Source of the DNA: Welwitschia mirabilis
Lineage: Eukaryota > Gnetophyta > Gnetopsida > Welwitschiales
Assembly: GCA_051453625.1 (NCBI GenBank)
Contig: JBOZIK010000001.1
Coordinates: 90,666,317 to 90,705,852 of the forward strand
Direction of reading: 5' to 3'
DNA: 39,536 nt
The notes beneath the pieces are model-generated. The model was given only the letters and a program-made list of their open reading frames with translations. It made no database searches and was not told the origin of the DNA. The translations under genes were made by a program, and so were the position numbers. Shown here piece after piece: positions 22,664 through 34,299 of the stretch; the first letter of the stretch is position 1; the number at the start of each line of letters is the position of its first letter.

Positions 22664-23524
22664 CTGCTATTTGAGACATTGAAATCTATTTAAATTAAGA
22701 GATTTTAAGTTCATTAGATTTTACCCACTTAGTCTTTTTAGACTTATGTGGTATACCTCCTTTTGGAATAAATTTAAAAGGAAAATACTAAATGAGTTTG
22801 AAAACAACATTAACTTTTTAGCATTACAAAAAAGTTTTAAATGTCCTATATTTTCACAAAAGTAACAAGTAACTTTTGAAATGAACTTACTTTGCCATGT
22901 TACCTGATTTTACTGCTTTTGTAATTCTTGGGAGATGAACCTAATACCTGACTTATCACTAGCAGGTTTTCAAATTCCAAGAAACTATCCTAATTTGGAA
23001 GAATCACTATAAAATTTATTAATAAAATGAGATAAATATTTTACCTATAAAATTATATCAGAGTTTTTAGATTTGATCTTCTTGTATCTTGATTCCATTT
23101 CCTCTTTTTCTTTGGTAAGAGACTTTACAATTTTATTCAGATCATTTATCATTTTAGCCAACTTTTCACATTCCAAGTATAGTTCTTATAGGTATCTAAT
23201 AGCTCATCCTGTTTTTTATTAATTACATCTAAATCATCATGCTCTAATGTGCTAGGCAAGTTCTATAAAGGAGGCACAATTTCCATGAAGAATAGTATTC
23301 TGTCTTCATCAGATTCTTGACATGATCTATTGTCACTTTTCTATGACTCATTTATGTATCCACCATTTGCAATCTGCCTGAAAATATATCCACATGCTAT
23401 CTAAAATATACTAATAAGAGTACAGGTGTCTAAGAAGTACATAGTTAAAAAATCAACAAAGGGATTACTCATTTTCGGGTTCTAGAGTCTAGATTGGTTA
23501 AAATCTGAAAATGGACACAACTTA
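22664..23524 (-). pseudogene. Copia gag remnant with zinc knuckle
   Basis: Downstream of the primer-binding site on the minus strand lies a broken gag frame. A CCHC zinc knuckle, CYFCENIGHLKLFC (about 22823-22868), has the spacing C-x2-C-x4-H-x4-C used to bind RNA. Before it is a Lys/Glu-rich, probable coiled-coil stretch containing LTKEKEEMESRYKKIKSK (about 23075-23130). Stops occur every few dozen codons. Confidence 0.8.
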
Positions 23525-23536
23525 GCTCTGATACCA
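23525..23536 (-). other. Copia primer-binding site, tRNA-iMet type
   Basis: The plus strand reads GCTCTGATACCA, that is TGGTATCAGAGC on the element strand, perfectly complementary to the 3' end of plant initiator-Met tRNA. It is separated from the LTR by AT. Confidence 0.93.
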
Positions 23537-23925
23537 ATTATGGAGATTAAGACCCCTAGAGAGGCAGAGTAAATAGATTCTACAGTAATATTCAAATAAT
23601 CTCATGATAAAAATTTACTTAAAAAGATCATTAAAAACTTATGCATAAAAACTAAAAGTAATTAGAAAAATGAAAACAATGGACAACATAAAAATAATGA
23701 TCAGATGCACACAAGTTTTATAGTGATTCAGGAAATCCTATACTCCACTCTTAATGATCAGATTATCACCAAGTTTAATCCAGATCTTCGTTAACTCTTT
23801 TAGGTATTGTAGGTTCACTTATGACCTATACACATGGACTTTTGCAAGCTAAGTCTCAACCTTTTCAAATAGACTTTTACAGCCTAAGTCTCAACCTTCA
23901 AAATATGTGATAGTGATGGTAAAAT

Positions 23926-24758
23926 NNNNNNNNNNNNNNNNNNNNNNNNNNNNNNNNNNNNNNNNNNNNNNNNNNNNNNNNNNNNNNNNNNNNNNNNNNN
24001 NNNNNNNNNNNNNNNNNNNNNNNNNNNNNNNNNNNNNNNNNNNNNNNNNNNNNNNNNNNNNNNNNNNNNNNNNNNNNNNNNNNNNNNNNNNNNNNNNNNN
24101 NNNNNNNNNNNNNNNNNNNNNNNNNNNNNNNNNNNNNNNNNNNNNNNNNNNNNNNNNNNNNNNNNNNNNNNNNNNNNNNNNNNNNNNNNNNNNNNNNNNN
24201 NNNNNNNNNNNNNNNNNNNNNNNNNNNNNNNNNNNNNNNNNNNNNNNNNNNNNNNNNNNNNNNNNNNNNNNNNNNNNNNNNNNNNNNNNNNNNNNNNNNN
24301 NNNNNNNNNNNNNNNNNNNNNNNNNNNNNNNNNNNNNNNNNNNNNNNNNNNNNNNNNNNNNNNNNNNNNNNNNNNNNNNNNNNNNNNNNNNNNNNNNNNN
24401 NNNNNNNNNNNNNNNNNNNNNNNNNNNNNNNNNNNNNNNNNNNNNNNNNNNNNNNNNNNNNNNNNNNNNNNNNNNNNNNNNNNNNNNNNNNNNNNNNNNN
24501 NNNNNNNNNNNNNNNNNNNNNNNNNNNNNNNNNNNNNNNNNNNNNNNNNNNNNNNNNNNNNNNNNNNNNNNNNNNNNNNNNNNNNNNNNNNNNNNNNNNN
24601 NNNNNNNNNNNNNNNNNNNNNNNNNNNNNNNNNNNNNNNNNNNNNNNNNNNNNNNNNNNNNNNNNNNNNNNNNNNNNNNNNNNNNNNNNNNNNNNNNNNN
24701 NNNNNNNNNNNNNNNNNNNNNNNNNNNNNNNNNNNNNNNNNNNNNNNNNNNNNNNNNN
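23926..24758. other. assembly gap (833 N), probably oversized
   Basis: The sister LTR carries only about 165 bases between the same flanking sequences (about 17780-17943). Either the gap is overestimated or the right LTR holds an extra insertion of some 650 bases. Confidence 0.9.
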
Positions 24759-24959
24759 AATGCCAATGTAGTACAATGATAAATCACAAGTCTTAATTAT
24801 TTGACAAAAGGTCAAAAAAAGTTCTTTTAGTAATTTCTCTCTTGGTTATTTATAATGGAAGGCTTTTAGGGTTTATTACACTTACAAATGCACTTCTAAT
24901 GGATAGAAAATGACCATATAACAAATACATAATGGATATAAAATTTTTGTTTTTGTTTC

Positions 24960-25370
24960 GTTTAATCGATCCCTCTAGTATTTGGTTGACTCCTCCTAGT
25001 GCCATGACTTAAACAGGTCGCCTGAGTAAACTGTTCGGTTGTCCTAGTTTCTTATGGCTCCATGTTCATTCGACCCCTCAAGGTCCTGACAATCACTTAT
25101 CTGGTTGCTCACATATCTGTCTTGTCGCTTGCTTATCCTGAAAAAAGACATTCCATTTTTCTACATCAGGTCTGGTCAACACCTTAGGTGTCTAGTCGAT
25201 TCCTTGATGATCGGCTCAGGGACATCAGGTGCACAGTGCTCAGGTCCGATCGACCCCTCATAGGTCTAGTCGACCCCTCTGAATTTAGTCCAATTCTAAG
25301 AGTTTACTCTAGGTGTGGTCAACCCTTTGGAAGTCTAGTCAACCCCTCTATAGGGTAATTAAACTTGACA
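24960..25370 (-). repeat. GGTCGACC-rich repeat array in Copia U3 (right LTR)
   Basis: It is the partner of 18160-18600, with copies such as GGTCTAGTCGACCCCTC and GGTCCGATCGACCCCTCA. The array is kept in both LTRs, which shows it belonged to the element when it inserted. Confidence 0.75.
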
Positions 25371-25513
25371 GGTTTTAGTGATCAAAATTTGACATTTCTT
25401 GCATCAGCTTCTGACCTGTAAGTAATTAATGTTATCTGCACAAGATACAGAAATTTTGCTTCACAGAAAACATTAGATTGACATTAATTCGTAATGCATA
25501 ATCTAACACCACT

Positions 25514-26273
25514 CTCTTTTTTCTACTTTTTCGTCTTTCCACATGGCTTGGTAATTTTTGGGCATTGGAAAACCATATGTTTCAGTGAGGAAACTTTTCT
25601 TCACTTATCTTAGTATGGCCAAGATTGTACATATTGCTATTTTTTATATATTTCTTATAGATTTCATGATCTTTCTCAAAAAAAAAGATTCAATCTTTCA
25701 TCTATAAAAGTCAGACCAAAACCATATAGTATGTGTCAAAGCTATCTGTTTTAGGATTTAACCTTTACCTTACAAACTAGATTATAACCTCATTAAGCTC
25801 TCTTTTCATAGCTTGATTAGCACCACTGTCAATTCCACTATCAGTATTATCTATTATCGTGCACTCAGATTTATAGATCTATGATCACTATTCTGTAAAT
25901 GGGGAATTGTATAATACATCTCTTAATGCTTAAATATTTCATGATAGAAGGGGTATTCCATGATTTTTTGCAATAAGAAACCATTTTATACTTACAAAAA
26001 ATTAAAGACAAAAGGCTCTCTTATAATAAAATCAAACATCTATTACCTAAATTAAGTTAAATAATTTTATAAAAATATGTTCTTACTATAAGAAGAAGGA
26101 TATTCTAAAGAATTAAAAGAGGAAAAGGATAAGCATTGGACCCGCTTAATCAAGGTAATAAGCATTGATATTTCAATAACCTCTTCTCTTATTTTCTTAA
26201 GTATTAAATCTTTCAAATCTATGTTTTCATTCTTATATATTATATATAGATTTCACATTTCTTTATGAGAAAT
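25514..26273. other. intergenic, nothing recognised
   Basis: AT-rich sequence right of the Copia element. I find no protein homology or repeat structure in it. Confidence 0.4.
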
Positions 26274-26656
26274 TAGATGTTAAGTATGTCCCCAATAGGT
26301 AAGGTTTTCTTTCTTGTAAATATCATTATTTAGGTTTATCATTTGGAATGTGCACTCATCTTATTATTTTACAAATGCTTATGCTAGATTCCTTTGTCTT
26401 CATAATTTTAAATGGAAGGAATTTAACATCATTCTTTTACATTAGGTAAAGATTTGAGATTTATTTATTGGGATCTAGATGTTAAGCATGTTCCTAGTAA
26501 GTAAGGTTTGCTTTCTTGTAAGTATGTTTTTAAGATCCAATTATCATTATTTAATTTCACTATTAGGAATGTGTACTCCTCTTATCATGTCACAAATGCT
26601 TATTCTAGATCTCTTTCTCTTATCTTCAGAATTCAAAATGGAAAGAAATTTAACAT
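26274..26656. repeat. direct tandem duplication of about 200 bp
   Basis: Copy 1 (26274-26430) and copy 2 (26476-26656) share TAGATGTTAAG.ATGTTCC, AAGGTTT.CTTTCTTGTAA, TCATTATTTA, ACAAATGCTTAT.CTAGAT and GGAAAGAAATTTAACAT. Copy 2 has extra bases inside. The 84-codon open frame over copy 2 (26479-26733) has no recognisable motif and is probably chance. Confidence 0.8.
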
Positions 26657-26733
26657 ATGTAAATTTCTCTTCTGGTATTAAAAGAAGTAAAAGGAAACAT
26701 AAAAAACCTACCTCTTCTAAACTTTGTAAGTGA

Positions 26734-27595
26734 TATTCTTGGATATGTAAATGAGTGTAAACCTCTTCATGTAAAGGAATAATATGATAAAGTTATTGAC
26801 TTTATCATAAAGAGAAAAATCATTAGAATCAAAAGGCATAACCAACAAGATTAAGAACTTAAAAGGGAAGTCGACACCTCAAAGGACTAAGAAAAACAGA
26901 TGAAGAAGAAGAAAGGCCATTACAACCACCTCAATAAAGGCTAATAACTACAACTACTACTCTCTTTTAAGAGTAAAGGAAAAAATAGAAACGGTTCAAA
27001 GAAAACACAAGAAATGGATTTAAATGATTTAGAGTAGAATGAGAAGGAATCATTAATTCAAAGTAGCCTAACCACCAAAGAAAATAGGATGACTCATCTG
27101 GCCTTACTCTTTTTAAGTTGTAATTCTCTCTTTTTTCCCCTCTCTTACTCTCTTGATTCTCTTTTTTAAATTCATTCCCTCTTTTTATATGTGATATTTT
27201 CAAGTTTACATAATATAAAAAAGTTTTTCTTTTGACAAATGGGTTTTTATAGAAATTTTCTAAATTTCTAACATCTTTTAAACATTAAATACACTATCTA
27301 AATTAGTTAGAAAAGGATGTAATTCTATAATTTTCTAAAAATAATTTAATTTTTTCTTAAAATTATACATGTCTTTACTTATTAATTTTTTTAAAAGTGA
27401 AAAATTAAAAAATTAAAAATTAAATGAAACTCTAAAAGATAGAAATGTTTTTCTTTTAACTTTATAATTCTAGGATTTAAAATAAATCATTTTGAAATAT
27501 GAAATATATGTGTATTTACTTTAAAGGATTACAAACTTAATTTCCTCTTTATTTTCAATTTTGATCATGGTACTCTACGAAATATACAAACTCAA
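26734..27595. other. intergenic, nothing recognised
   Basis: Low-complexity AT-rich DNA with A/T homopolymers. A 78-codon minus frame (26967-27203) is Lys/Glu-rich with no known motif. Confidence 0.4.
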
Positions 27596-27744
27596 TTTTT
27601 TTGGAGAGATATCGGTTAGATAATTTATTTATGCCACCTAGTTCCCAGTGGTACCGTTTGTACTCCCCACCATTGATAGGGTTTGAACTTTGAACCTCTA
27701 GGTCCATGTATTTGCGACCTTACCACTCTAGTAAGCGCTCATTG
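27596..27744 (-). mobile_element. tRNA-derived SINE
   Basis: On the minus strand the 5' head reads GAGCGCTTACTAGAGTGGTA, with an A-box-like TTACTAGAGTGG. About 40 bases later AGTTCAAACCC matches the polymerase III B box (GGTTCRANNCC). The body continues GGTGGGGAGTACAAACGGTA, then CATAAATAAATTATCTAACC, and finishes with A7 (T7 at 27596-27602 on the plus strand). Length and layout fit a plant SINE of about 145 bp. No clear target duplication is seen. I cannot name the family. Confidence 0.7.
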
Positions 27745-30654
27745 ATAAATGTTTAGGAGCATTTATAACTTAATAATGCTTAATATTTATGAAGGGACTA
27801 GTAAATTAGTTGGTAAAGGATGTGTTTACACTTGAATTTTTACATATTTAGTACCTTAAGCTTTAGTAAATAATATATTTTAAGGTTATAAATATTATAT
27901 TTATTATTGAAATATTGATAAACACAATTTACCCTTTAATTTATAAAAATGATATGAAAATGGCCTACTTTATGGTATTTTATCTATAGGTGACCTTGAT
28001 TTTCCTAGCTTTCGTGAATGCTAAATAGCCTAAAAGGACTAACACCACCATATAAACTATCAACGCCATTAACATTTTAAAGAGGATTTAGTCTTGAAGG
28101 AAGGGGGTTCCAAATAATGGATAAATTATTAGATTAACCTTATAGCCTAGAGTTAAAATGATTCCATTAGTCAAATCCCTGAATTAGAGTTTAAGAAGAT
28201 TAATAATTACATACTTAAGTCTTATATCGTAAGGAAACTCATCAATAATCATTTGTTATTAACATAAGCATAGCAATATAATCTACACTCCTAAGGAAAG
28301 CCATGTAACAAAGGTATATCTCAAGGGTTGGACATGTTCATAATCATGCTTAATCAACTGATCATTATAACATTTATTCCATTATAATTTAATCATTTTA
28401 GATCTAATTTTTTTATTGCTATAATGAGGACTTATCTCGTCATAAGGTTTTAAGGCTCTAGTCTCCCTCCTTAGGAATGAAGGAATGATTTATTTATTAA
28501 GAATCTGCCTTATTAGGCCAAAGTATTTATATGTGCTAAATTGATGTTTGTTGTAGTATTTTACATCATTAGTAAATGCACTTTGATTTGTAATTAGATT
28601 TATCTCTTGATTCCATCATTGATGAAGTTATGACTATGGGTTATGTAATAATACATTTTAAATTCTATCTTACATCTATCATTTAGATATGTTCCTTCAA
28701 TGTATTAGTAAGGTTTAGATGATTGATGAGTTAGCATTTATAACACATTTCATGGTATCCTAGTGCCTTGTACATTTTAATGTAAGAAATAACATATCTA
28801 ATATTAATGCTTTCATGACGTTTGAAATCTATAGTGAATAACTTATTAATTATCTATGAATCTAGTTTGTGCTTAAAATAGTATATCTAACTTATTTTAG
28901 ACTTTCTTAATAGATTATCTTATGAAAAACCATTCTTTATGCTAGGAGGATAATTTGTAACATTCTTAACTTTTAATCCTTTTCCAAATCCCTTCTTCTC
29001 CAAATTATTATTCAAGATCCTTTAATAAACCTTCTTTTGAGATCTAAAATACCTCCATAGTCTTTGAGAGAGAACAACAATTAGGATTAACTTTACTATA
29101 ATAAGACCAAATTTATTCATTAGAAATTGTTACACATTCCTTGACAACTAAAGCATACATTCCAATTATCACATATAATAACAAAATTTAAAGCATAACA
29201 CGAGCCTTAAATGAGATATCAAGTTTGAAAGGGGACATTAAGCTGAAAATGAAATATTAAGCCTGTGAAACATATCACACTTATGGGAGATATCAAGCCT
29301 AAGATATGGTATGTCAAATTTAAAAATATGTGTAATTTTAAATGATTAATAGAGAAACAATTCAATTATAAGAGTTACATTTATCTCTTAGTGAAGCATT
29401 GAGATTGAGAAAAAGCAATGTTACATCCTTAGTAAATAAGGAATTGATTAAGTCATGCTATCTAATCATACTAACTATATTATTTTTAGCTTTTTATTTA
29501 ATTATTATTTTATTAATCTATTCTAATAATAAAAAAAGCAAATAAATATCTTTATGAATTATTCTACATTAACTTACATAAGCAATCAAGACATAAGAAT
29601 TATAATAATTAAGCACACATTAGGATTACAAGTAAAATTTTAATTGCTAATTTTCATTAACTTCTATAGCATGAGAACTATAAGTATAATAAGAAAAACA
29701 TTCATAATCTCATACTCAAAGAAGAAACAGTACTAGAATAGTTATTATATTATCATTAGTGTATAATGGCATAGCCTTGGATTTTACAAGGATGTTCCTA
29801 ACTTTAGTATGTGGAAATCACCATGAACCACATCATACTCTAACATAGGTTCATCACATCACACTTTAATAGGGGCTCACTATAGGGTTAATGGATGAAC
29901 ATATATATAGTATTATAATACTACCAAATAAAAAAAGAGTAAGCCAATAAATCAACATGGAATATAACTAATGTTAACTATTTTGAAGATTCAGAAACCA
30001 TGGCTTGAGAAAGAGTGTTTTGTATAATATTAGAATAATAAATAATATAGAAATATTAAAAATAAAAATCTCACCATATATAGTCATCTCTTCATTGATC
30101 TCACTTTATGTTCCATCTGAGAGTGCACCTCCACTAACTTAACCACAAACCCAATGGTGAACACAAATGCATATTCTATTATTATAATAAATATCTTTAC
30201 TATAATTATCACTAAACATCTGCCAATAGTAACAACTGCATTTGTCACACTATGTATATCACATGAAATCTTGTCCTAATTAATGCAACATAAAGGCTAA
30301 TAGTGGGTATAAACTTCCAATGAAATCCAACTTTGTACGAGTTTAGACCCTTTATGGTATTATCACTATGATCATAAGCTTAGAAGACATAAAAAAAGAT
30401 TGTAAAATAACTTAAAACATAATTAATAAGATGGAAAAACATTACATGGGTTTTTTTAACAATGAATAATTATGCATTGTAGAAATTACATGCACACCAG
30501 AAAACATTATCATAACTTAAAAAAAAGTTAAACTAAGTTAGGATAGTGAATCATTTTATAAAAACATTATTTATAAGAAAGAATGTCCTTGGGTTATTAG
30601 CAATAAAAAGTTAATTGATTATAGATAGTTTAGAATAAACATAATTTATGGGAA
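27745..30654. other. intergenic; one AAGAGATAT-like degenerate minisatellite
   Basis: This is mostly unassigned AT-rich DNA without coding homology. At about 29205-29315 there is a degenerate run of ATATCA-AG-TT / GAGATATCAAGCCTA units. They are related to the larger arrays at 31909-32160 and 33700-33895. Confidence 0.45.
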
Positions 30655-30966
30655 AGAGGGACTTTGAACTTGAAACTTTTTGTATGGTACCTCCCATTTA
30701 GGAGTATAGGCATCATGATCCTCTGAATGAATGATTAATTTATGCCTAAGATCTCATAGTATACCAATTAGATCATAGAAATTCTTGAACCCATGAAGTC
30801 CTAAATGGATAATGAGTGTCCCACTAGTTCAAGTACCATCTTATTAGAAAAATTAATTTGTGAATTTTTATTTCATGTTCTATTTACAATCTCCATCCTT
30901 CCAGTTATGGCTACTTAGATAATTCTATTTACAAACTAAAAAAAGATAACATTATGTTGTGATGAT

Positions 30967-31140
30967 GTTAACTTGAACTTTTAGTAACCATACCTTTTCC
31001 TTATAAGTACAACCACCATAATCACCCAAACCATTGATTTAATTATGCTAAGGCCTCATAGTGTGTCAAGCAAGTTATTCAAAAATTCAAATCCATAACC
31101 TTCTAAATGGAGGATAAGCATCTCACTAGTTTGATTACAA
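30967..31140 (-). mobile_element. SINE-like module (unnamed family), best copy in unit A
   Basis: Minus-strand reading: AATCAAACTAGTGAGATGC (A-box-like), a stem-loop CCTCC-ATTTAGA-AGG in the anticodon-arm position, GGATTTGAATTTTTG (B-box-like), then a tRNA-unrelated body with TGGTGGTTGTACTTATAAGG and GGTATGGTTACTAAAAG. Related copies are at 30661-30845, 32769-32887, 33006-33176 and 34566-34730 (all minus) and at 35304-35463 (plus). Some of these multiplied as part of the tandem unit, not by separate insertion. Confidence 0.6.
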
Positions 31141-31908
31141 TCTAATTATTAATAACATTAATTTAAAATAAAATGGGCTCAAAATTAACATAGCCTTAGA
31201 TTGATAATAATATTATATGTTATTAATAAGAAATGTTACCTTTTAAAAACATAATAAGACCGCTTAATAAATAACACAAGTATTATTTAATAAACATTTA
31301 TAATTAACCCTTACATGAGATCTTTGCCTTTATTTCCCACATTAGGAGTTCCTTTTTTTGTTGTTTACATGGATAGGGATGTAGGCTTTCATAAGGAAAG
31401 ATATCTTAAGGCTTTAAACTTTTACTATTGATGAATGTTTGTAAATATTATTTCTTTGTAAAAGTATCAATTTTATATCTCTTTTATTTTCATGTGGAAG
31501 TTTTAAGATTTTGAAATGTATTGAATGAAAGTTTTAAAGATACTAAAACTTCAAAAAAAATTTCATTGGCATACCTTATTATTTTTGAAAAATATTCTTT
31601 CATGCCTTTCCCTCTTACATTACCTTTTCTTTTTCTCTCTTTAGTCACCTTGTTCAAAGGCTCACTATCTTTTTTATTGTCACATTGCTTTGAACTTTTT
31701 CATATGTTTGTTTTAATATATTTTTCTAAATATTATTTTTAACACCATATGCTAATCAATTAACTAATCTTAAATAAGTGTTAATTACCTATAAATTTAT
31801 TATTTACTAGTCATGTCCACTAATTAAAATATTTATTATTTACCCATTAGGCATGCGTCTATATTAAATAAAACTAATTTTATTTAATAAAAATGAAGAA
31901 CTAAATAA

Positions 31909-32160
31909 CACTCAAGAGATATGATGCTTAAAAGGTATAACACCCAAGAAATATCATGCTCAAGAGATATAATAACCAAGAGATATGAGACCTAGGAGTT
32001 ATCATGCTTAAGAGATATGACATCGCAAAATATCACACTTGAGAGATATAATGCCCAAGAGATATGGTGTTCATGAAATATAATTCCTAAGAGATATCAC
32101 ATGTAGGGGATATCACACTTAGAAAACATGACATGAAGAAGATATCATGGCTTGGATACT
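31909..32160. repeat. AAGAGATAT minisatellite, unit A
   Basis: About twelve degenerate units of 18-22 bp occur with the form GATATGATGCCCAAGA, alternating with ATATCACACTTGAGAGATAT. Units keep AAGAGATAT best. Confidence 0.75.
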
Positions 32161-33005
32161 AAGATATAATGCCTACAAAAATCTGCAATTATGAAACTAC
32201 CTTATGAGAGCTGAAATATGATGTTTTATACTCCTTTTAATTTGATCTCTATACTCCATCCTTCTTTAATCCTTCTAATAGTTTGGGGATTGATTTTTAA
32301 GGAATCTTGGCCTTTGGAATCAATATTTACTTTACAAAAGCATTGTATAAGGTGTGAAACAAAGGTGAAAGTGCTACCAAAACCTAAGACTAGATTGAGA
32401 AAACCTTTGAAATTGAAAATTGTTATTCTAAATCACTAAATCACTTTTTTCTCATCCTTAAAGTTCAAGAAGGTGCTAACAAATGGATATCATACCTAGT
32501 TTCATAACTTTGATACCATGATGAAAAGGCCAATGATTGATGATATCAAATTAATATATAAAGATGAAGTCAAGAGAAATAAAAAGAAAAAAAAAATGAT
32601 ATGCAATGGCAATAGTTTTAATACCCGTTTCATTAGCATATAGTCACTGTCTATCTATCTGAGATTAAGATTTTACACATTAGGGATTTTTCTCTAATTA
32701 ATTTATTATTTATCTTATCTTTACAAGTAGCTGAACTTTACATCTTTTATTGTAATTAGAGGGGATGTTAAAGTCAAAACATTTAGTTAAAAGTACAACT
32801 ACCATAATCATTTGAACAAATGATCTAATTATGCTTTTAAGCTCATATTATGCCAAATAAGTGTTCTACTAGTTCAAGTATCATTTTATTAGAGGAAAAA
32901 ACATTGTGACTTTTTACATCATATCCTATTTGCAATCTCTCCACTTATGTCCACATAAATAAATATATTTACAAACTCTAAGAAAATAACATTACATTAT
33001 GATGA

Positions 33006-33176
33006 TGTTGACTTAAACTTTTAATGACCATACCTTCCCCTTACAACCACCAAAATTCCCCAAACCAATGATCTAATTCTTCTAGCACTTCATAGTATGT
33101 TACTCAAGTCATCCAAAAATTCAAACTAATGACCTCCTAAATGGAGAACAAGTGTCCCACTAGTTATTACAATCTC
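33006..33176 (-). mobile_element. SINE-like module, unit B
   Basis: It is the counterpart of 30967-31140. Here the head reads AACTAGTGGGACACTTGTTC, CTCCATTTAGGAGG forms a clear hairpin, and AGTTTGAATTTTTGGATGAC is at the B-box place. Confidence 0.6.
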
Positions 33177-33699
33177 ATTGATGATGGTGTTAACTTAAAA
33201 CAAAATAAGTAAATATTCTCATAGCCTTAGAATAATAACAATATTAAATATTATTAATAATAGATATTACCTTTTGAAACATAATAAGGCTACTTAGTAA
33301 ATAACATAAGTATTATTTAACATACCTTTGTAACCCTCATATGATATCTTCTTCTCTTATTTCCACCTTTAGAGTTCTTATTTTGGTTGTTTATGTAGAT
33401 CGGGAGCAGGCTTTAGTATGGAAAGATATTTTAAGCCTTTAAATTTCTACTATTAATAAATGTTTATAAACATTTTTTCTTTGTAAAAGTATCAATTTTA
33501 TATCTTTTATATTTTCATATAGAAGTTTGAAAATGTTGAAATGTATTGAGGACAAGTATTGCAACAATTAAACTACCACCTCATTAGCAAGTAAGATAAT
33601 TTAGGTACAGATGACATAAAGTTTTAAAAAATTGAATGTAAAACTAAAGTTAAAATTAAATATAATTAATATCTAGGCTATAGTAAATATTCTTAATGC

Positions 33700-33895
33700 T
33701 TGAGAGATATCATGACCAAAGATATGATGCCTAAGAGGTATGCCATCTAAGAAATATATGCCTAAGAGATATGACATTCAAGAGATATCACACCCAAGAG
33801 ATACGATGTTGAAGACATATGGTATTCATAAAATATAATGCTTAAGAGATATCACACCCATGGGATATGACATTGAGAGATATCATGCCTCAGTG
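33700..33895. repeat. AAGAGATAT minisatellite, unit B
   Basis: About ten units of the same type, including ATGCCTAAGAGATATGACAT and CACACCCAAGAGATACGATG. Unit number and order differ from unit A. Confidence 0.75.
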
Positions 33896-34125
33896 GGTTG
33901 ATATATGATGCTCATGAAAATACAAAATTACTATTTCAAAGGTAAAATATGATGTTTTATACTCCCCTTAATCCAATCTCATCCTTCGTCCTCCTCTAAT
34001 CCTACTAATAGCATGGGGATTGATTTTTAGGGAAACTTGACCTTTGGAATCTAGAATTACTTTACAAAAGCATGGTATGAGATGTGAATCAAGGGTGAAA
34101 GTACCATCAGAACCTAAGACTGAAT

Positions 34126-34299
34126 CGAGAAAATCCGTAAGATTGAAAAATGTTATTTTTAATAACTAAATCATTTGTTCTCATCCTCAAGCTTCAACGA
34201 GTCTTAGCAAATTGAGAAAATCCTTAAGATTTAAAAATGTTATTTTAAATAACTAAATCACTTTCTCTTATCCTCAAGCTTCAATGAGTCTTAGCAAAT
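34126..34299. repeat. 87-bp tandem duplication inside unit B
   Basis: Copies at 34126-34212 and 34213-34299 share GAGAAAATCC.TAAGATT, AATAACTAAATCA and CCTCAAGCTTCAA.GAGTC, with a handful of differences. Unit A has a single copy (32396-32485). Confidence 0.85.

Larger units (their letters stand above)
6876..25508 (-). mobile_element. Ty1/Copia LTR retrotransposon, minus strand, degenerate
   Basis: This element is full-length in structure. The 3' LTR is on the left (6876-7188 plus 17731-18738), the internal region is 18739-23538, and the 5' LTR is on the right (23539-25508). The LTRs begin TG (TA at 23539 by mutation) and end ...ATCTAACA. The primer-binding site next to the right LTR matches the initiator-Met tRNA 3' end at 12 of 12 positions, after a 2-base AT spacer typical of Copia. 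Domain order on the minus strand is gag zinc knuckle, protease, integrase, RT, RNase H, which defines Copia; integrase would follow RT in Gypsy. The flanks TCACT and CCACT look like a target duplication with one transition. Without the nested Gypsy element and its duplicated 5 bp it spans about 8.1 kb, gaps included. All coding parts carry stops or frameshifts, so it is inactive. Confidence 0.9.
23539..25508 (-). repeat. Copia right (5') LTR
   Basis: It starts TATGGAGATT (mutated TG) and ends ATCTAACA, followed by CCACT. It lacks the Gypsy insertion and therefore shows the empty site. It contains an 833-N gap and a second GGTCGACC-type array (about 24960-25370). Confidence 0.9.
30655..32758 (-). 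repeat. tandem unit A (about 2.1 kb)
   Basis: It is the first of three tandem copies (A 30655-32758, B 32759-34560, C 34561-34735). Order inside, left to right: SINE-like module, spacer, second SINE-like module (30967-31140), AT-rich part with AAAGTATCAATTTTATATCT, an AAGAGATAT minisatellite (31909-32160), a stretch with TATGATGTTTTATACTCC and GGGGATTGATTTTTA, a primer-binding-site-like CTTTGATACCA (32508-32518), then CATTTCATTAGCATATAGTC-type sequence. The unit carries no recognised gene. Orientation is given as minus because the SINE heads and the primer-site-like motif read on that strand. Confidence 0.75.

Noticed and set aside
29205-29315. Regularly spaced short repeats considered as a CRISPR-like array
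   Set aside because: Units are degenerate and contiguous without unique spacers, and the context is a plant nuclear genome.
31521-31742. 73-codon hydrophobic plus frame in tandem unit A
   Set aside because: It is rich in Phe/Leu as expected from T-rich DNA and is not kept in unit B.
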